Positions 32,211-42,838 of a stretch of DNA of 64,000 nt are shown here, one piece after another (the first letter of the stretch is position 1; each line of letters starts with the position of its first letter). A program made the position numbers and the translations under genes. The notes below the pieces were generated by a model. The model made no database searches. It worked only from the letters and a program-made list of their open reading frames with translations, and had not been told where the DNA came from. This DNA is from Fistulifera solaris. Its lineage: Eukaryota > Bacillariophyta > Bacillariophyceae > Naviculales > Stauroneidaceae. The stretch lies in assembly GCA_030295235.1 (NCBI GenBank), contig AP026180.1:186001-250000 (forward strand), read 5' to 3'.

Positions 32211-33769
32211 TTACGTGCTCCTTCTCCGCTTTCGCATGCTATACCGGGTGGGTCTGGAGTCACAATTGTCTGCATGGATTTCGTCATCGAACCTAGCCAA
32301 CGGAATTAGATCATAGAGCACGTCAACATGATCGGACAGCAAAAGCGCCGAACGTTGAAAATTGTTGGAGGCTCTGTGTAACAAGGCAGTCGCCACCAAT
32401 GTTGCTCGTTCCTTTGTTGGCTCGACTGCAAGACCAGCCGAGCCACGATAGAACTTGTTTAATGAATAGATCTTTTCATGATTTTCCTTGTTTGCCAATA
32501 GCCCCAATAGAAAAGTCCGTTCTCATTCGTCACTGTTAAGTTTCTGTTCTCAGTTAGCAGTTCTCGAAGAAATGTGAACTCGGGGCCGAAAGACGAGTTC
32601 TCGTCATAAACAGTGACTTTCAGCGTACGAAGACCTTTGTGGGCTCTCAAACCGTTGCACAGAGTTTCCATGTGCGGTGCCCAATCAATATGTCTTCCGC
32701 CATCACTTAAATCGAGCAATACCAAATTATTGTTGACGAGCGCGACACGGACTATTTCTTGCACAATGCCCTCGGGCAGCGATTCTTGTAGGCCCGGATA
32801 ACCGTATTTGAATCGGAATAGAATTTTTAGCTCCACGAGATGAGTGAATTCCGCCATACGTCGGAAAAAGGCAATCACATTTTCCGATAGATTTGTTTCA
32901 CTGCCGAGCTGTATTGTAATAGCAAGCTCACTAGTAACAATGTCCATCGACGGCAAGAGATCTTCCTGCAGCGATGATGAAGAGATTTCATAATCGAGAT
33001 GATTCACTTTCGCAGAAAAGGGTAACATTGCGATTTCCTTATTTAAGCAAGGTAAAGCCAACTGTTCCATCGTGTCAAGCTGCAAAAGACGCTTCAAATT
33101 GTCATCGCTCAAACCTGTACTCTCCTCAAACAACAATACATCAGAAGATGAGTTGCGGCTTTGCATCGCGTCAATGAACCCACAAGCTTGATCTTCAAAG
33201 CTACAATCCGAGAATCGGACATTCATGACATAGGGCGACTTTGCTATTACAATCGATTGCTCGACATTCAGCGTCAAGCCGTAGAAATTGAACATGCGAA
33301 AGGGATTGATCTCCAACAGGCGCTCGAAGCACCGCGCAGGAGCAGCACGAAAATCAAAAAAGCAGCCGGGAGTACCGATGGTAAGAGACGACGACTCATA
33401 AGTCGGTTGCTCTAGCTTTATGAAAAAGGCAGCTGTTTGTGCAACGTCACGGTCCCTGTTACCGACAATGTAGAGCTTGGGACCCCCGCCACCGAATCTT
33501 AAGGACAAATATCTTTCGCCTTCACGCGGAGATTCGATACAATTTCCCGGAGATACATAAGTAAGAGCGCCGTTGTCGCGCCAGATTGCTATTTGATGAT
33601 AATACTCGTTTTTATTTAATTCTTCCAGACTGGTGGGTTTCCGGAGAAGCATGTAAGTTGGCGATTCATCTCGTATATTCCAGCGAGCTATTTGCTCGGG
33701 CGTACGCAGATGCGATGGAATCAGTCCTAATAATAATGAGGAGCTGGTATCTTTCTTTTTGTTCGGCAT
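32211..33769 (-). CDS. LRR-like family protein C with basic tail (two exons, intact)
   Basis: Best-preserved copy. The ATG at 33769 (MPNKKKDTSS) is preferred; the frame runs on to 33862 but enters the minisatellite. Exon 1 is 33769..32534. The 62-nt intron (32533..32472) starts GTGACG and ends GAAAAG, and exon 2 is 32471..32211; the product is 498 residues. Domains: an N-terminal block with IAIWRDNGALTYVSPG and LYIVGNRDRDVAQTAAFFIKLE, a DFRA motif, an LRR-like middle (LSDDNLKRLLQLDTMEQLALP, FRRMAEFTHLVELKI), a C-terminal helical block (ALLLSDHVDVLYDLI) and the basic tail RKRRRST. The three paralogues share the intron site and the order of blocks. The function is not known. Confidence 0.7.
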
Positions 33770-33810
33770 GTTGTTACATTCTAATGAAGATATTAAGACA
33801 AAGATTTGGT

Positions 33811-34267
33811 GACGTGAAAGTGCCACTGCGATCCAGATTTTCTGGACCAGTTTTAAAAACACTCGCCCAGATTTCCTGGAATGTGAAAATACATTTGGTC
33901 CAGATTTTCTGGACCACTGTCAAAAACAATAACCCAGATTTCCTGGCAACGTGAAAATACATTTGGTCCAGATTTTCTGGACCACTGTTTAAAACTTAAA
34001 ACACTCGTCCAAATTTTCTGGACCAGTGTTGAAAACAATCACCCAGATTTCCTGGGAACGTGAAAATACAACAGGTCCAAATTTTCTGGACCACTGTTAA
34101 AAACACTCGTCCAGATTTTCTGGGATTTTGAAAATACAACTGGTCCAGATTTTCTGGACAAGCAAAACATCCCTCACCCAGAATTTCTGTGAACTTGAAA
34201 ATGCTACTGGTCCAGATTCTCTGGACCATGATAAAGATTCAACACCCAATTTGGGAACGTAAAAATA
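33811..34267. repeat. Minisatellite of hairpin units (TCCAGATTTTCTGGA)
   Basis: Seven imperfect units, mostly 66-68 bases apart (start points near 33832, 33898, 33966, 34008, 34074, 34142 and 34210). Each has a perfect inverted repeat of the GGTCCAGA-TTT-TCTGGACC type, and most have a second smaller one (CCCAG-ATTTC-CTGGG) plus an ACGTGAAAATAC spacer. The array fills the divergent promoter region between LRR-like gene C and the UPF0301-like gene. Confidence 0.88.
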
Positions 34268-34558
34268 CCCAACTTAGCCAAGGGGGGACCCAAAGTAACC
34301 CCCTACTGCCTACTGTACCTTTACCTAGTCTAGCTCGAAGCTCCGGGTGCTTTATTTTTTTGTCTATCGCGTCACTCGTCAGGCCGTCCATCCGTGCCGA
34401 TCACGACGAAAGACAGAAATAACGCGACGAGCGACGAGAGATTTTGCTTTTTCTTCAACTTGAGTGGTTCCTTAGTGTTGCTAGTAATTGTTGTTGAGCT
34501 TGTTGTTGTATTCTATATTCTAGAGAAACCACGCATTTTCATTAGAAATAGACCGACA
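34268..34558. other. 5' flank of the UPF0301-like gene
   Basis: No repeat is visible. The frame of the downstream gene is open back to 34394 with hydrophobic sequence, but the ATG at 34559 gives the better plastid leader. No separate gene is supported. Confidence 0.4.
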
Positions 34559-36086
34559 ATGAGGATAACTGCGACGATAAGAACGACGAGAAGAGACCTG
34601 TGTCTGTGCTTTCTCTCCATCGCCTCATTTTGCATCGAATTTCGATTTACGTCTGCTTTTCTTCCGAATCATCCCTTATTTGCTGTAGCAAACACTCTTT
34701 CAAAACGCGCTTTTTCTTCTCAAGTCTACAACAATCGCAGGCATGAAGACGATGACGACGAGGATAACGAAGATGATATGATCGATGTCGATTCCTTAGG
34801 CAACTGGAGAGACTTTCGAAGATCACTCGGTCAATCCTTTTCTTCCTCGTCTTCCGTCCCAGAAATACGACCAGCGACATCCGTTAGCACCGAAAATGAA
34901 GCTGTATTAGCGACGCAGAATGAAGAACTGGCACTCGAATATCGGAATGGAGTTTGGGCACACGAAACTTCTGTGGTAAGATTCGTTTGATTCGTTTTGC
35001 GCTTTCGTTGTTACGTCCGCATAAGTGGCACTCAACAAGCGGTGTCTATTTCTCCAATTTTCATAATTTTAGCCGGAACTGGGCGGACTGATGGTACGCA
35101 TGCCGCTCGAAGTCGAATTGTACCGCAATCACAAACACTGCATACTCGGCAAACAATTTCGCAACAGCTTGGCCGCCAACCAACCGAACACCGACGAGGA
35201 GGATGACGACAATCGACGAACGTGGCGCAAAGCACATGGTCTCATACAATCACAAATGCTGCAATTGGCCGACAAAGTCAAACCGAGTGGAGAATTGGAT
35301 GCAGCCAAGTTGTCGACGAAACAATCCGAATTGTTGCAAATGTATTTGGATCATCAAGAGACCTGGCAGGAAGTATGTTTGATATATCAAAAAGAAGAGG
35401 CGTCTTCGGAAGCTACGAGTTGTATGGTGGTACTGAATCGACCCATGGCTATGAAGTTGACAGAGAATTTGGCGCAGCTCATCTTGTTTGGGAATCCGCC
35501 GGTCGAAGATGATCAGGATGAGCATTTGAACGAACAAGAAGCTTCCCAATTGGTGCGATTTCTACTCGCATTCGGTAGCGAGTGCGGTGTTTACATTGGT
35601 GGACCCGATCAACAGGATCAACCAGCACTGTTGTTACACGGCTTTGCAGAATTGCCGGGTGCGACGGAGATCGCCAACGGTCTCTATCAAGGAGGCTTGG
35701 AAGCCGCCATGGATGGCGTATTGCGCGGCAAGTATCGTGCTCTGGACTTTCGATTCTTTGTCGGGCGTCATGAATGCGAATCGCCTTTTTCAATGGAATT
35801 GCTCGTGGAATTGGGAAAATACCAACCCATAGCAGCGGCCCGATCGTTGGCATTGAAGCAATGCTTGTCTTTGCCCAAGCCGTTGTGGCATGAAGTGCTG
35901 GAACTGTGCGGAGGGAAATGGAAAGAAATGTCGACTTGGGAACGGACGAAAAAGGACACGATTCAATTTCAGATCCTAGACGATGATGACGAAGATATCG
36001 AAGATTGGGGAGGCGAAATAGTGGATGAGTTGAGTGAATTAGAGCTGGATGAAGACGACGTTGACGACGAATTTGGATGGCTCTGA
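34559..36086 (+). CDS. Plastid-targeted UPF0301/AlgH-like protein (two exons)
   Basis: Exon 1 is 34559..34975 and exon 2 is 35073..36086; the 97-nt intron starts GTAAGA, ends TTTTAG and is phase 0. The product is 476 residues. The leader RRDLCLCFLSIASFCIEFRFTS is followed by AF-LPN, the ASAF-type plastid signal. An acidic, disordered stretch follows. The C-terminal half shows UPF0301/DUF179 features: VLNRPMAMKL, GVYIGGPDQQD, LLLHGF, IANGLYQGGLEAAMDGVL and DFRFFVGRHE. Bacterial AlgH-type proteins are of uncertain biochemical function. The C-terminus is very acidic. Compared with bacterial members (about 190 residues) the protein has large N- and C-terminal additions. The family call rests on motif resemblance read by eye. 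Confidence 0.72.
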
Positions 36087-36794
36087 GAGAAAATCGAGAT
36101 TTAGCTTGGACTTGGTTCTCTTTTCGAGGCAAACGATGTAGTGCCCTTGCTGATTTGGAGCGGCTTATCTTGCATACTAGGATGGCATGTGCAATGTGCA
36201 CAACAGCAGCTGTCGTTTTGTTGTCGCTGAACGATGACTTCACCAAACGAAAACGAGCTTCAAGAATACTGGGTAACAGCATACACCGTTAAGCGGTCCT
36301 TTAAATGTAAAGGCATTTTCATGTAACATTGAACAAACGAATTTTACCTAGACCTATGGTGGACAGCATTGCATCATTGTCGCCCTCAAAGAAAATTCGT
36401 TCATGATAGAAGTCCAGTCGTGCCGAAAAACGAACAACACTTTGGTCCGTAGTAAAAATGGGTTGCTAGGCTCTTCGACTTAAAAATAGAATGAAGGGTA
36501 ATGGATACACTGCTAAGGACTATGCTTATTGCAACAGTGACAAATGGTGCATAATCGTTTTGCTGAAACGAACGAAAAGTAGGCAGCATTATTGTCGTTC
36601 GAAGAATAACATTCATGACTGAAATGCAGTCGTGGATAATTTAAGCTATACACTTTCGACTGTAGTAGACATATCATTCTTACAGAAAGTCTGGCTGAGA
36701 TGTTTTTTCTATGGACATCGAGTTCATTCGTTCGAACGACTTTTTTTATTGATCCACTTCTTCACTGCTTAAAAGATTGTTCTGTTCCCGTATC
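36087..36794. other. Intergenic region with two dispersed repeat copies
   Basis: No gene is supported. Two copies of the AATCCAGTC-type dispersed repeat lie at about 36404-36445 and 36611-36666. The sequence just before 36795 is open in frame with the next gene but uses no ATG start. Confidence 0.45.
36611..36666 (+). repeat. Dispersed short repeat (AATCCAGTC family)
   Basis: ATTCATGACTGAAATGCAGTC followed, after a spacer, by ATACACTTTCGACTGTAGTAG. The block order is the same as at 4504, 47468 and 47690. A weaker copy lies at 36404. Confidence 0.5.
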
Positions 36795-39398
36795 ATGTTC
36801 GCTTCGCGCTCACACATTCACGCGCTTGCCTCCGGTCAAGATACGGCAAGTGGTTGCCTTGTTCTTTCTCTTGACAAATGCCTCATCAAAAGGAAAGAAT
36901 CATCGTTGGAGAAGCCACAGTCGTCATTTTCGTTTCCGCGAAAGCTAGTAGGTCCGCTGCCTACCTTTCATGATCCTCGGAACGAAGCATCAACGAACAA
37001 TGCTTCGTCGACCGCCGCAAACGGCTATTACAATATTTGCAAAGAAGCTTCTCTTACATTTCACAGCTGGATTTCGCGTGACGCTTGTCCGCAATACAAA
37101 TTGAGGGTTGTTGGCGATTACCGCAATGCCGTGCAAGAAATCATGCATCACAATTACGGCGCTTTTTTGAAGCAGCATTCGAACGATCTCATCGTAGCTC
37201 CGCCCGCAATCATGATTAGCTTGGCGACAAGTCTTCAAGTGCGCGAACAAATTGCGGAAAAGCATCTCGGCCTGGAAGACTCCTTCGATACAAAGCAGCG
37301 CTACATTATTAATGTGTTACAATACTGTCAGAATGCGTTGCAATTTGCGAATCGAATCGCGACTCTCGTCAAAAAGGAACGAGAGGAAGCTGGCGGCGTC
37401 GTCGATAAGATTTCCGGTTGGCTCACTAATTTGACACTAATCGATAAAGAAGATCGTAACTGGAGTGACATCGATCGTGATATCAAGGATGGCAAGTTTC
37501 CGCTATACTCAGGCGTCAAAGTCGAACAAGAGCTCTGTATTTATCATGTTGTGTTGAACGGTGATGATCGGTTTCAAGCTACTGCGCTGCTTCTCACTCT
37601 GGATGACCTCATGGGTACTATTCATGATCACTACGCGCTACTCAAAGCGTTTATGCGCGGGAAACATCCCAAGCAGCAAGAGACGAGCTGCATACAACTA
37701 GTTCTGGAATGTGCGGCGGTAGCGAATGTGGCCACAAAAAGCGTCCAGCGAGTAGAGGAGGAACTGGCAAAAATCATCCCCACCTTTCGACCTTCTATCA
37801 TGTTCTCGCGCTATTATTTTTGGAGAACGATTACGATAAGTTCAACAAAATCATGGACAAGAAGAAATTGAAGAAAGATCCTCATATGACTTTGAACTTT
37901 ATTGCAAGAATCGTGGAGCGAAGTTTTCAGGAAGGCTTTGGCCTTGATAAACCAATTTGTGAAGCTAAGAAGCACTTTGCCGAACAATCAGGTCTCCCGC
38001 ACCAACTCGTAAAAGATGTTTCGCCTGACTTTGAAATGGAATGTTTGTTTGAGACTCTGCGCGACTTCGAGTTGAACGCAGGTACAGTTGCCAATCCGAG
38101 CCTTTCCGCCGAGTATGCTGCCATGGGATTGAAACCGAATACGTGGATGAGTAAATACAAGCATATTGGGGGCGATTTTTCTATTTTGAACACTCAAAAG
38201 TTCGCTCAAATGAGTTTGAATGCCATGGCAACACGGAACTCGCCACTTGTACAGTTGGGCTTTTCGGGGCTGCCGTTTGACGAAAACACCAATCCTGCTA
38301 CCGGCATCCGAGGCGATCTAGACGAACGATTCATGCACTTGATCTTTCCGGTGATCATACTGCTGTGCAACAATGAGCCTCTTGATTACTTGCCACATCG
38401 ATCATCGTTGATGACCGTTTTTGACTTGGTGCGTGAACATCTCATAGAAGATTCGACAAAAGCAGTTCCCATTGCTCTTTCCTTCGGTCTCCATGCCGTT
38501 TTGATGTCTATTTTCGTACTTCAAGGGGACGGCAACCTGGCCACCGTCGCCGTGCAAACGAAGCAGTCGTACGACAAGTTGTTTGCACAGTTGCAAGGCG
38601 TTGCAGATCGAAGTACATTATCGAAAAATGCTCCGCGTATGGCTGAATTGATCGAGTTGTATGGTAGTCTTGGTGGTTTGCCGTATCAGATGGACAACGC
38701 TCCTGGTGAAATTCAATCGCAGGATGAAATGCTGGCGTTTTGGAACCCGCTTGTCGGAGGAGAATACATGCTCTGTTCGACCTACCTTTGCTCGATCGAG
38801 TTTGGAACTGCAACCTTCAATTCGCTGTGTCAGTTGAAGTTTGTGCTCCACCTGTATAATGCACTCCGGCTTCGTGATCCGAGTTTAATTATTCCGTTAC
38901 TTCGAGGTCTGGATACAATATTTATGAATTCCAAGTCGGTTTGGGTTGGATTAGAACCAGATCTCGGATCATGCTGCAACGTTTTCTACATGGCTTTGGG
39001 CATAGATGCCACATCTGCTGCCCGTTTAGCCTCTGAACGTGGAACTTATGAAGATTTCTTTCGTGTTTTTTCGAGTTCTCAGGGTATTAGGGGGTAAGAA
39101 GCTAACATTGCAGGGCATGTACTGAGACCAATACTTCATTTCAAATGAATTTTTCTAACGTTCGCACACACCATTTCGCAGAAGTCACCCCGAAGATTTC
39201 AGTGTGTCGTACTGCAGACTTATTCAAAGTGATTTCGGATCCGACGATGATACGAACGAAATCTCCATTGATAATAATTGCGTTGCAAAAGAAATTCTTT
39301 TCAAGAAAGTCAATCGCACACGCGATGCCATGGTCGGCGACCGCGACAACATTCTTCCAATCAATTTCCCTGTAGTCGGGACGATTTTGAGCATTTAG
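36795..39398 (+). CDS. Large protein of unknown function (two exons, one frame break)
   Basis: The ATG at 36795 is the first in frame. The frame breaks at the C4 run 37778-37781: EEELAKIIP continues as HLSTFYHVLALLFLEN if one C is added. An 88-nt intron follows (39094..39181; GTAAGA ... TTCGCAG, phase 2), and exon 2 (39182..39398) adds GSHPEDFSVSYCRLIQSDFGSDDD. The product would be about 838 residues, largely helical. The N-terminal part (YYNICKEASLTFHSWIS) loosely resembles the fungal DUF6604 region (Tyr/Lys, then WL), but I am not sure of it. No catalytic motif is apparent. The end is acidic. Without the intron the protein stops at GIRG. Confidence 0.6.
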
Positions 39399-41161
39399 GC
39401 TGGACTAGTGTATACCGAGATATTGACAAAAGAATGAGTTTCTTTTTGTCGATACAGTCGAAGCTGGCGTGCAAGTGGAGTTGATAGGTTTGCTCCATCG
39501 TTGCGGACATCTTTTGTCGTGCATTGACCGAAAAGGGAATGAGTTCGACCTCAATCAGATATCTGCTTCCACCAAGTCATTTTTCGATAAAATCGAGAAG
39601 GGTCGATACACCTTTATCTCTAAGATTGCGAGACTTCCGTAGCCCACCACCGCTCATCAGACAACAAGACGGCCTAGACCTTAAGTACCAGTAGCAAAGA
39701 AATATACATGTCTGATAACGTCATCTCCACTCTCGAAGCAAACAGAATCCGCACACTACTCCATTGCAGTTCAATTTCCATCCCATCGTTTTACCCGCAG
39801 ATCCTTTCTTACTTCTGCGCAAGCGAATAATTCTTCTCGAACGCTATACCGAAGTGGTGGTTCCGCAACGACCGCCATACAGTAGTAACTTCTTGGTCTT
39901 TGGTCCACTGCGCACGCTTCCGTTGCATACCGGCGTACTTAAAGCGGGATGTTTACATCGCACTAAGTCTTAGTCATGGTTAAACCTCGTAGTATTGAGG
40001 GCGAAAACTAAGACATGTCCGCAAAGACGAAACTTTCACGGTAGCTCGAATACGATTCATTCGTCGGAAGATAACGAAAACGAGAACGATGCGCCGGTGC
40101 CAACTCTGAAGGAGCAGACCAGTAATATCACCACTTCATTCAGGACATAGGCGAACGGAGACACCTGGTTGATTGTTGCGTGGACTAAATGGAAGCGCAG
40201 ATATGAATACGCCCATCTTCAAAGTATAGCCGCGTTCTCTCTCGAGACAAGAGATTGAGCGGAATATCTCAGAGCTCGTCATCTTTTGTATGAATCTGAA
40301 AGAATAGTACGGCCCTCTTTACAATCCATCCAGCGATCATAGTCTGGTTACGATCAAAGAAGGTTCGTCACCTTTGTCAGCCGTCGGATATCCCGTTCTG
40401 ATAAAAGGCTACTTCGAAAGAGTGTCCTCTCCGTGATGGTGGCACTCTAACGAGGAGGGAATGCTCTAGATCTCGAGGTGTCGCAATTTGTTATGTCAGA
40501 AAGGACAGGTACGTCAATCATAATTGCGGCCAAAATAGGGAATCCCTGCCGGATTCCTCAGAAGTCAATAAACAAAAGAACAATGTATACATGCGCTCTG
40601 TGACGTTAGTCATCGGGCCTTTGATACTTTCGATCGTCGGCTTGCCTTAAAGACAGAAAGAAGAATTCAAACTCCGGTGACAGTGAAAGAAATTAACACT
40701 TTCAGCCTTCCTAGCGCCTCTTTAACGACCGACTGCTCCACAAGCAGGCTTCAAAGGCAATCGATGGTGCTCACATCATGACAAAAGCGAAATGGACCGC
40801 GAGGGATGAACAGGGAGAATGAACTGGGAAATGAACAGGGAAACAATGAACTGGGAAATGCGAACAGGGAAATGAACGAGGAAAAAGAACAGGGAAAAAA
40901 TGTGGAGGGAAGAGGGAAATGCGCTTAGCGTCCGTACGTCGTTGCGACAGAAAGGTCGACTATCTCATAAAGAGTAGATTACCTTTTATGCGACTCAATT
41001 AATTTTCAGTCCCGGTGGTTACAAAAAGAAAAAAATCAAACAAAACAAAATAAACAAAACGAGAGGAGGGGGGAAGCAAATATTCTTTCTACTTATCAGC
41101 CTTCGCTCTCTCCAATCCCTGCTTCAATAAAAAACGCTCTTGACGCATTATAGAAAGAACG
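39399..41161. other. Gene-poor region
   Basis: 1.8 kb with no supported gene. A 69-codon ORF (39764-39973) has no recognisable features. A degenerate GAACAGGGAAAT array is at 40806-40922. A purine-rich stretch (AAACAAAACGAGAGGAGG) near 41036-41075 is probably in the 5' flank of the next gene. Confidence 0.45.
40806..40922 (+). repeat. Degenerate GAACAGGGAAAT tandem repeat
   Basis: About nine imperfect copies of a 12-15-base unit (ATGAACAGGGAAA, ATGAACTGGGAAA and variants). It is purine-rich on the plus strand and non-coding. Confidence 0.75.
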
Positions 41162-41998
41162 ATGGAGGATCAACGACAGCGAAACGATAGAAACGATTCG
41201 GACGGATCATCCGATCGCCACAGCGCGTCACGAAAGCGACGTCGCTCTTCGGATGCTAGCGATGACAAGTCGTCGTCATTCTCCAGTTCATCTTCATCTT
41301 CGTACAGCAATAGCGATGATGATCGACGTACGAAGAAGCATAAAAAGGAAAAGAAGAGCAAGAAACATTCGAAAGATAGAAAGAAGAAGCACTCGAAAGA
41401 CAAAAAGAAGAAAAAGAAGAAATACAACAAGAAATACGATGACAAGAAAAGGAAGAAAGCGAAAAAGTCTTCACGACGCGGTGATGACAGCGATGGCGTT
41501 CCCAGTAACGGCCCCGTCAATCAGTTCGGAAAGTATGGAATCATTCCTTCTTCGACGACCATGAACAATCCACAGTATGAACGATCGTTTGAAATGTGGA
41601 TGTCGGAAATGAAAGGCATCAATGTCATCGAAAGCAATATACCGAAATTCGAACTGAAACAGTATTGGGAAGATTATCGAGAAGATTTCAATACGGCGAC
41701 CTTGCCGCATAAGAAATACTACAATTACGACAAATGGGAACGTGAACAACATCAGAAAGAATCGCAGCAAACCAACGCCACCATGTCAAGTGCACAACGT
41801 GCCGAACATGAATATCAATTACAACGACAGCAAGCTCAATTGCAGCAACAGCGTCAATTGCTTCAATCGACCATGAGTCGTGAGAAAGTACAAGAAATGA
41901 AAGAAATGGCGCAATTGCGGACCGAGATGCAAGTTGCCTTTCAACGAGGAGATATGACGACTTATCAGCGGCTGAAAGACAAACTGGAGGGCAAGTAG
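41162..41998 (+). CDS. Lys/Ser-rich nuclear protein, possibly splicing-related
   Basis: 278 residues. Residues 1-112 are an extreme basic/Ser-rich region (SRKRRRSS, an SSSSSSS run, then repeated KKHSKDKKKKK), like the RS/K-rich parts of nuclear speckle proteins. A conserved-looking core follows: FEMWMSEMKGINV, LKQYWEDYREDFNTATLPHKKYYNYDKWE. The EDYNTATxPxKKYY type of sequence occurs in a family of small eukaryotic nuclear proteins that includes plant SCI1-like proteins; I give this from memory and with caution. A Gln-rich coiled coil (residues ~205-260) ends the protein. The gene is intact and intronless. The role is inferred only from composition. Confidence 0.65.
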   Translation: MEDQRQRNDRNDSDGSSDRHSASRKRRRSSDASDDKSSSFSSSSSSSYSNSDDDRRTKKHKKEKKSKKHSKDRKKKHSKDKKKKKKKYNKKYDDKKRKKAKKSSRRGDDSDGVPSNGPVNQFGKYGIIPSSTTMNNPQYERSFEMWMSEMKGINVIESNIPKFELKQYWEDYREDFNTATLPHKKYYNYDKWEREQHQKESQQTNATMSSAQRAEHEYQLQRQQAQLQQQRQLLQSTMSREKVQEMKEMAQLRTEMQVAFQRGDMTTYQRLKDKLEGK

Positions 41999-42062
41999 TG
42001 GTAGTCTAAATGTGAAAGACCTCGGATTCCCTACAACACTCCTTATACATTTCAATCGGTCT

Positions 42063-42494
42063 TTACTTCTGCCAAGGGAATTTGAAACCTTGTGCCGCTC
42101 TCGCTTCGTCTTCCGGATCTACCCATCCATTCTCAAAGTAAGGCATTTGCGTTTGTTTGGAATTTCCGTTTTCATCGACCAAGTTGTTGGCCTCTAACGA
42201 GAACATGAATTTTCCCGTCTCTTCGTCAACACCTTCAAAGTCTCCCAAAAACGGAGCACCCATACCAGCTGTAATTAGTTGCAAGACGCCAGAAATACCA
42301 ATCTTCTTTTCTTCTTTCGGTTGTTTGGGTTCTTCTTTCTCGGGTTGCTTCGGCGTCAAAAAATCGGGGATACCGAAATGGAGTGTCGTCGTCGAAGAAG
42401 ACGCAGGAATACTTCGTAAAGTAGACGTAGACGGCACAAACGCGCTGGCCGTTGACGCCCCAACTAGAACAGCTAGAAGAGCTTTCGATGGCAT
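42063..42494 (-). CDS. Small plastid-targeted protein, function unknown
   Basis: The ATG at 42494 (MPSKALLAVLVGASTASAFVPS) gives 143 residues with a textbook diatom plastid leader: a signal peptide cleaved at ASAF, then a Ser/Thr-rich transit segment. The frame is open upstream to 42635, but those residues would bury the leader. A Pro/Lys/Glu linker (residues ~52-68) precedes GISGVLQLITAGMGAPFLGDF and a short C-terminal domain (FENGWVDPEDEARAAQGF). I do not recognise the family. It may be a stroma or thylakoid-associated protein. It is convergent with the Lys/Ser-rich gene, 64 bases from its stop. Confidence 0.72.
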   Translation of the reverse strand: MPSKALLAVLVGASTASAFVPSTSTLRSIPASSSTTTLHFGIPDFLTPKQPEKEEPKQPKEEKKIGISGVLQLITAGMGAPFLGDFEGVDEETGKFMFSLEANNLVDENGNSKQTQMPYFENGWVDPEDEARAAQGFKFPWQK

Positions 42495-42838
42495 ATTGAT
42501 GACAATACAAGAGAGTTTGTGGCGTATTGTTTCTTCAAAGAGAACGGCAACGAAAATTTGCACCATTTTTTGTGTTGAAGGCTTATTATACTGGTATCTC
42601 CATTTCAATATTTTGTACTTTGTACACGTCATCATTCCCCACGTGGATGCGGAATAACGTTCTCCCTACAGTAGCTTGATGACCACGAAACGTTCTCTTG
42701 TCAAATAATCTATTGCGGCTTTATACTGCGACAAATTCATCATTCCACTTACGGATGCTGATACTTCGGACCCATGATTTCATAGTCGATTAAAATGTGA
42801 ATTCGACATAGATGCAAGGTCTCAACGGCCAACGTCGA

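Noticed and set aside
33769-33862. N-terminal extension of LRR-like gene C into the minisatellite
   Set aside because: The extra 31 codons are repeat sequence; the internal ATG aligns with the starts of copies A and B.
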